A stretch of 10,094 bases of DNA from NCBI GenBank assembly GCA_024743015.1, contig JANSXJ010000114.1, forward strand, positions 1 through 10,094. Direction: 5' to 3'. Position 1 is the stretch's first letter. Every line of letters begins with the position of its first letter. The position numbers and the translations under genes are program-made. The notes beneath the pieces were generated by a model, which did not search any database, was not told the DNA's origin, and saw only the letters and a program-made list of their open reading frames with translations. Source of the stretch: Hyphomonas sp. Lineage in GTDB: Bacteria; Pseudomonadota; Alphaproteobacteria; Caulobacterales; Hyphomonadaceae. Positions 7,472-10,094 of this stretch are shown here, in pieces.

Positions 7472-8556
7472 GCTTCGATCTCCAGAATGAATGGCGCGGT
7501 TTCAGCGATGAAGGCGCGCATCTCCGCCGCAGCTGGATGCTTGAGGTTTCGCGCGAGCATCAGCTGCTGGCGATCCATGAATTGGCGATAACGCGGCTTG
7601 CCATCGCGCGTCACCAGCCGGGCAAACACACCGGTAATGCGCAGGGCATTCAAGGTTCCAATTACTGCGAGGCGTTCCTGAAGGCCTGCATCATCCTTTC
7701 CGCTTTCATCGAGATAGGCTCTCAATGCCGCGGCGGTCGCTGCCTCGCTGACGGTGCGGCGCGCATCCTGGGTTAGCATAGCGAGGTCCCAGGCGTCCCA
7801 ACCGAGCACAGCGTCCTGGAAATCCAGTAAACCGATCTGTCCATCTGGCAACCAAAGCAGGTTTTCGGCGTGATAATCGCGCAATGTGAACTCTCGCTCG
7901 AAACCGCCCGCCTGCTCGATCAGCGTGTCACTTGCCGCCTCCCAGCGGACACGATCGGCATCGCTCATGCGCGCGCGAGCGTCGTATTGGTGTAGCCAAT
8001 CTGCATAGAGGTCGGCATTGGCGCGTAGAGCGATCTCATCAAAGGTGAGGATCGGCCACTGCTCGCCGTCCTTCTCCAGTACATTTGGCTTGGGATGATG
8101 GTGGAGCTTTGCAAGATCGCGCGCCGCTTGCGTGTAAAGCGGGGCCTCCGCCTGGCCGCGTTCAATCAGTCGCGCAAACTCGCGTTGTTCCCCGAAATCC
8201 TCCAAGAGCGCGAAACCAAGCTCGGCATCGTGCGCCAGAATTTCAGGTGCGCGCAAGCCAGCCTGTCTCAGATGGTCGGCGACCAGGACGAAGGCATCCA
8301 CCCGGCTCGCGGCGAGACGCGTCATCGCATTCCAGCCGAGACGCTTTCGCTCATCCGCGCTCATCTCGGGCGTGCATGGATCATCCTCGACCCGCGGCGC
8401 ATCCATCAGCATTGCAGTGTTGCCGCCGGGCAGGGTCAACCGAGCGTATCGACGTGTGGACGCATCCTGCCCCAGCCAGACCATCGCGGCGTTTCCCCAC
8501 CCGGAGCGCGCGAGGAATTGGTCTAGCAGCGTCTGGCGATCTGGATCAGAGCTCAT
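7468..8556 (-). CDS. amgK: Anomeric MurNAc/GlcNAc kinase AmgK-like (APH-fold phosphotransferase)
   Basis: This is a 362-residue soluble kinase of the aminoglycoside phosphotransferase (APH/choline kinase) fold. DASTRRYARL (31-40) is the N-lobe nucleotide-binding segment typical of this group. The catalytic loop is LRDYHAENLLWL (225-236; Asp227 as base, Asn232 as metal ligand), and LLDFQDAVLG (243-252; Asp245) replaces the DFG motif. AmgK phosphorylates MurNAc or GlcNAc at C1, and the product is the substrate of MurU, encoded immediately downstream with a 4-bp ATGA overlap. That pairing is the main reason for the call; the family itself is easily misannotated as an antibiotic-resistance enzyme. 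The ATG at 8556 overlaps the tsaE stop by 11 bp. An in-frame ATG at 8616 would add 20 residues read through the tsaE coding sequence and is less likely. No strong ribosome site is seen, suggesting coupling to tsaE translation. Confidence 0.83.
   Translation of the reverse strand: MSSDPDRQTLLDQFLARSGWGNAAMVWLGQDASTRRYARLTLPGGNTAMLMDAPRVEDDPCTPEMSADERKRLGWNAMTRLAASRVDAFVLVADHLRQAGLRAPEILAHDAELGFALLEDFGEQREFARLIERGQAEAPLYTQAARDLAKLHHHPKPNVLEKDGEQWPILTFDEIALRANADLYADWLHQYDARARMSDADRVRWEAASDTLIEQAGGFEREFTLRDYHAENLLWLPDGQIGLLDFQDAVLGWDAWDLAMLTQDARRTVSEAATAAALRAYLDESGKDDAGLQERLAVIGTLNALRITGVFARLVTRDGKPRYRQFMDRQQLMLARNLKHPAAAEMRAFIAETAPFILEIEA
7478..7483 (-). promoter_or_regulatory. Ribosome binding site of the murU-like gene
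   Basis: GGAGAT stands six bases before the ATG at 7471, within the 3' end of the amgK-like gene. It supports this start over the ATG three codons downstream and gives murU its own initiation signal in addition to the ATGA overlap. Confidence 0.55.
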
Positions 8557-8992
8557 GCAGACGTTTCTGCCAGTCTTCGCCGCCCGGTTCCAGTATTGCT
8601 TTGCGCGTATCCCCAAGGATTTCCAATGTCAGGTCGAGCCGCCAGCTTGGCAAATAGGTGCCGGCGCGATCCGGCCATTCGATCAAAGCGAGGCCGGTTC
8701 GGGTTTCGTCCCAGCCAAGTTCGAACACTTCATCAGGGCTCTCGAGCCTGTAGAGGTCCATGTGGAAAATTGGAAAGTCCGGACCGTCATAGGTCTGGAC
8801 CAGAGTATAGGTCGGACTGGGGACTTCTGTCGGTCGCCCAAGCAGGGTTTCGATCAAGGTTCGCGCAAACGTCGTCTTGCCCGCGCCCAGCCCGCCGCGC
8901 AACGCGATGACATCGCCGGCTTTCAAGCCGGGTGCGAGCGTACGCGCCAGGTCTTGGGTCGCTTCGAGTGTGGGAAGATCAAAGTGTTTCAA
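8546..8992 (-). CDS. tsaE: tRNA threonylcarbamoyladenosine biosynthesis ATPase TsaE (TTG start)
   Basis: TsaE is a small P-loop ATPase that, with TsaB and TsaD, is needed to install threonylcarbamoyl on A37 of ANN-decoding tRNAs. Walker A is GGLGAGKT (33-40), followed by the family blocks PSPTYTLVQTY (58-68), FHMDLYRL (76-83), ELGWDE (91-96) and ALIEWPDRAG (102-111). I chose the TTG at 8992, which gives 148 residues beginning MKHFDLPTLEAT. That matches the usual TsaE length and N-terminus, and it has GAGG six bases upstream. An ATG at 9022 would give 158 residues but has no ribosome site, and the furthest ATG at 9118 would give 190 residues with an N-terminus unlike the family. With the TTG start the gene overlaps the stop of the PLP-enzyme gene by 14 bp. 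No frameshift or missing motif is visible. Confidence 0.93.
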   Translation of the reverse strand: MKHFDLPTLEATQDLARTLAPGLKAGDVIALRGGLGAGKTTFARTLIETLLGRPTEVPSPTYTLVQTYDGPDFPIFHMDLYRLESPDEVFELGWDETRTGLALIEWPDRAGTYLPSWRLDLTLEILGDTRKAILEPGGEDWQKRLHEL

Positions 8993-10040
8993 GCGTCGCC
9001 TCAATCGCTGCCACGAGTGCATCGGTTGGTTCGCAGCCCACAGACAAGCGGACAAACCCGGCGCTGACCTCATCGCCCCAACGTGCGCGTCGTTCTGCGC
9101 TGGTATGAATGCCGCCAAAGCTGGTCGAGGCGAAGATTACCGGGCAGTCATCGATGAACTGTTCCGCGAGGGTCTCGGTGGCGAATGTAAGACCAATGAC
9201 GAAGCCAATCCCGGGATACTTCATGCTTTCAATTGCTGTGTGACCTTCAATCCGGTCAACGATCGCCTGGGCGTTTGCGCACATGCGTTCCAGCCTCAGC
9301 TCAAGCGTCATCAACCCCCGGTGGACGAGAAAAGATGAGAATGGATCCGGAATGGAGCCGGAGACTTTCCGCCATTTCCAGGCTTTCTGAAACATTGTCT
9401 CGTTGCGGGTCGCAACATGCCCAAACAGGCAGTCAGAGTGGCCCGCCATAGCCTTGGTATCCGAACTCACCACCATGTCAGCGCCCAAATCCAGCGGGCG
9501 CTGAAGCAGCGGTGTCAGGGTTGTGTTGTCGACGATCAGCGTCGCGCCACTCGCCTTGGCGGAATCCGCAAGCGACCGGATCGAGCAAAGATCAAGTCCC
9601 GGGTTGGACGGTGTCTCCGCCCAGACCACCGCATAGGAGCTAAGATCAGCCGCAGCGAATGCCTTGGTTGGGATCGCGTCGACATGAATATCGTGATCGC
9701 TGAGGATTTCGCCCAAAAGAACGCGCGTCACGTAATAACCGTCAGAGGGAACCAGTACCCTGTCTCCAGCTTTCACCGTTGCCATGAGCCCCGCAGTGAT
9801 CGCCGCCATCCCGGATGGAAATGCGATGACCGGCGCTTGTTCCAAAGCGCTGATGGCGGCTTCGGTCGCCTCGACTGTCGGGTTGATGTCGCGGCCATAC
9901 GTGTAGGGCGTGTCAGGGATGCCGGACAGCTTGTACTTGGCGGTCGTCACGATGGGAGGGCTGATCGGATCGCCATTTTCGAGCTGCCCGGAACGGGCGT
10001 GCAGCATGGCCATGATCAAATCGGAGGAATCTCTCTTCAT
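8979..10040 (-). CDS. Cys/Met metabolism PLP-dependent enzyme (cystathionine gamma-lyase/synthase-like)
   Basis: A 353-residue fold-type I PLP enzyme of the cystathionine gamma-synthase/beta-lyase/gamma-lyase family, cytoplasmic and normally tetrameric. YGRDINPT (48-55) supplies the phosphate-binding Tyr and Arg from the neighbouring subunit. FPSGMAAI (74-81) and Tyr102 surround the cofactor. Asp171 in IVDNTT contacts the pyridine nitrogen. Lys196 in SSDTKAMAGHSD (192-203) is the Schiff-base lysine. RLSVGCEP (331-338) matches the C-terminal RLSVG block, with an Arg that binds the substrate carboxylate. It is somewhat shorter than typical members. The usual SLGG-x-ES-L segment is replaced by SFGGIHTSAERRARWG (307-322), so the exact reaction (gamma-lyase, beta-lyase or other) is undecided. 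The ATG at 10040 lacks a clear ribosome site; ATGs at 10013 and 10007 would remove about ten residues. It appears to be the first gene of the operon. Confidence 0.88.
   Translation of the reverse strand: MKRDSSDLIMAMLHARSGQLENGDPISPPIVTTAKYKLSGIPDTPYTYGRDINPTVEATEAAISALEQAPVIAFPSGMAAITAGLMATVKAGDRVLVPSDGYYVTRVLLGEILSDHDIHVDAIPTKAFAAADLSSYAVVWAETPSNPGLDLCSIRSLADSAKASGATLIVDNTTLTPLLQRPLDLGADMVVSSDTKAMAGHSDCLFGHVATRNETMFQKAWKWRKVSGSIPDPFSSFLVHRGLMTLELRLERMCANAQAIVDRIEGHTAIESMKYPGIGFVIGLTFATETLAEQFIDDCPVIFASTSFGGIHTSAERRARWGDEVSAGFVRLSVGCEPTDALVAAIEATLETL
8999..9002 (-). promoter_or_regulatory. Ribosome binding site that supports the TTG start of tsaE
   Basis: On the minus strand the sequence reads GAGG-CGACGC-TTG, a purine-rich core six bases before the TTG at 8992. 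It lies inside the last codons of the PLP-enzyme gene, so ribosomes finishing that gene could reinitiate here. The competing ATG at 9022 has no comparable site. Confidence 0.5.
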
Positions 10041-10094
10041 TATGGGCTTGTGGCACAGTCTGGAAAGCGCGAAAAGGACGGGAAATATGACGCA
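10041..10094. other. Operon upstream region with possible start of a divergent plus-strand gene
   Basis: These 54 bases lie upstream of the PLP-enzyme gene and end the window. On the plus strand an ATG at 10087 is preceded by AGGA (10075-10078) at an eight-base spacing, which looks like a real translation start. An in-frame ATG at 10042 is also open to the window edge. Too few codons are visible to name a product. If a divergent gene exists, the two promoters must share or overlap this short region and the start of the PLP gene. Confidence 0.3.

Noticed and set aside
7468..8556. Aminoglycoside resistance phosphotransferase
   Set aside because: The APH fold is shared, but coupling to a sugar nucleotidyltransferase gene and a core-genome setting favour a sugar kinase. 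There is no sign of transfer or a resistance cassette.
8085..9067. Several plus-strand open frames of 140-230 codons antisense to amgK and tsaE
   Set aside because: They overlap each other and two well-recognised minus-strand genes, and none has recognisable motifs.
10051..10065. TGGCAC resembling a sigma-54 -24 element on the plus strand
   Set aside because: The required TTGC at the -12 position is absent; the bases there are GGAA.

Overview
The window is a stretch of GC-rich bacterial chromosome. Gene content and order point to an alphaproteobacterium. The helicase-nuclease genes addB and addA are of the alphaproteobacterial type and are followed directly by trxA. tsaE, a sugar-kinase-like gene and a sugar nucleotidyltransferase gene lie just upstream. 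A Caulobacterales or Hyphomonadaceae-like host is my best guess, by inference only.

Every recognisable complete gene is on the minus strand, so transcription runs from right to left. In that order they are: a Cys/Met-metabolism PLP enzyme (10040 to 8979), tsaE (8992 to 8546), an amgK-like kinase (8556 to 7468), a murU-like uridylyltransferase (7471 to 6749), addB (6752 to 3720), addA (3727 to 164), and the first 36 codons of trxA (108 to the left edge). The first six genes overlap at each junction, by 14, 11, 4, 4 and 8 bp. This looks like one polycistronic, translationally coupled unit. A 55-bp gap separates addA from trxA. It carries a strong ribosome binding site and a plausible sigma-70 promoter whose -35 box overlaps the addA stop codon, so trxA probably has its own transcription start.

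The operon mixes four jobs. AddAB processes double-strand DNA ends for recombination. The AmgK/MurU pair turns N-acetylmuramic acid into UDP-MurNAc for cell-wall recycling. TsaE supports the universal t6A37 modification of tRNA. The PLP enzyme belongs to sulfur amino acid metabolism. Grouping of tsaE, the kinase, the nucleotidyltransferase, addB, addA and trxA is, to my knowledge, a recurring alphaproteobacterial arrangement; I am less sure that the PLP gene belongs to it.

The right edge (10041 to 10094) is the upstream region of the operon and may hold the start of a divergent plus-strand gene. No RNA gene, mobile element, CRISPR array, prophage trace or defence island is visible. The window reads as ordinary core genome. 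The findings concern start sites, promoter layout and family variants, not a new system.
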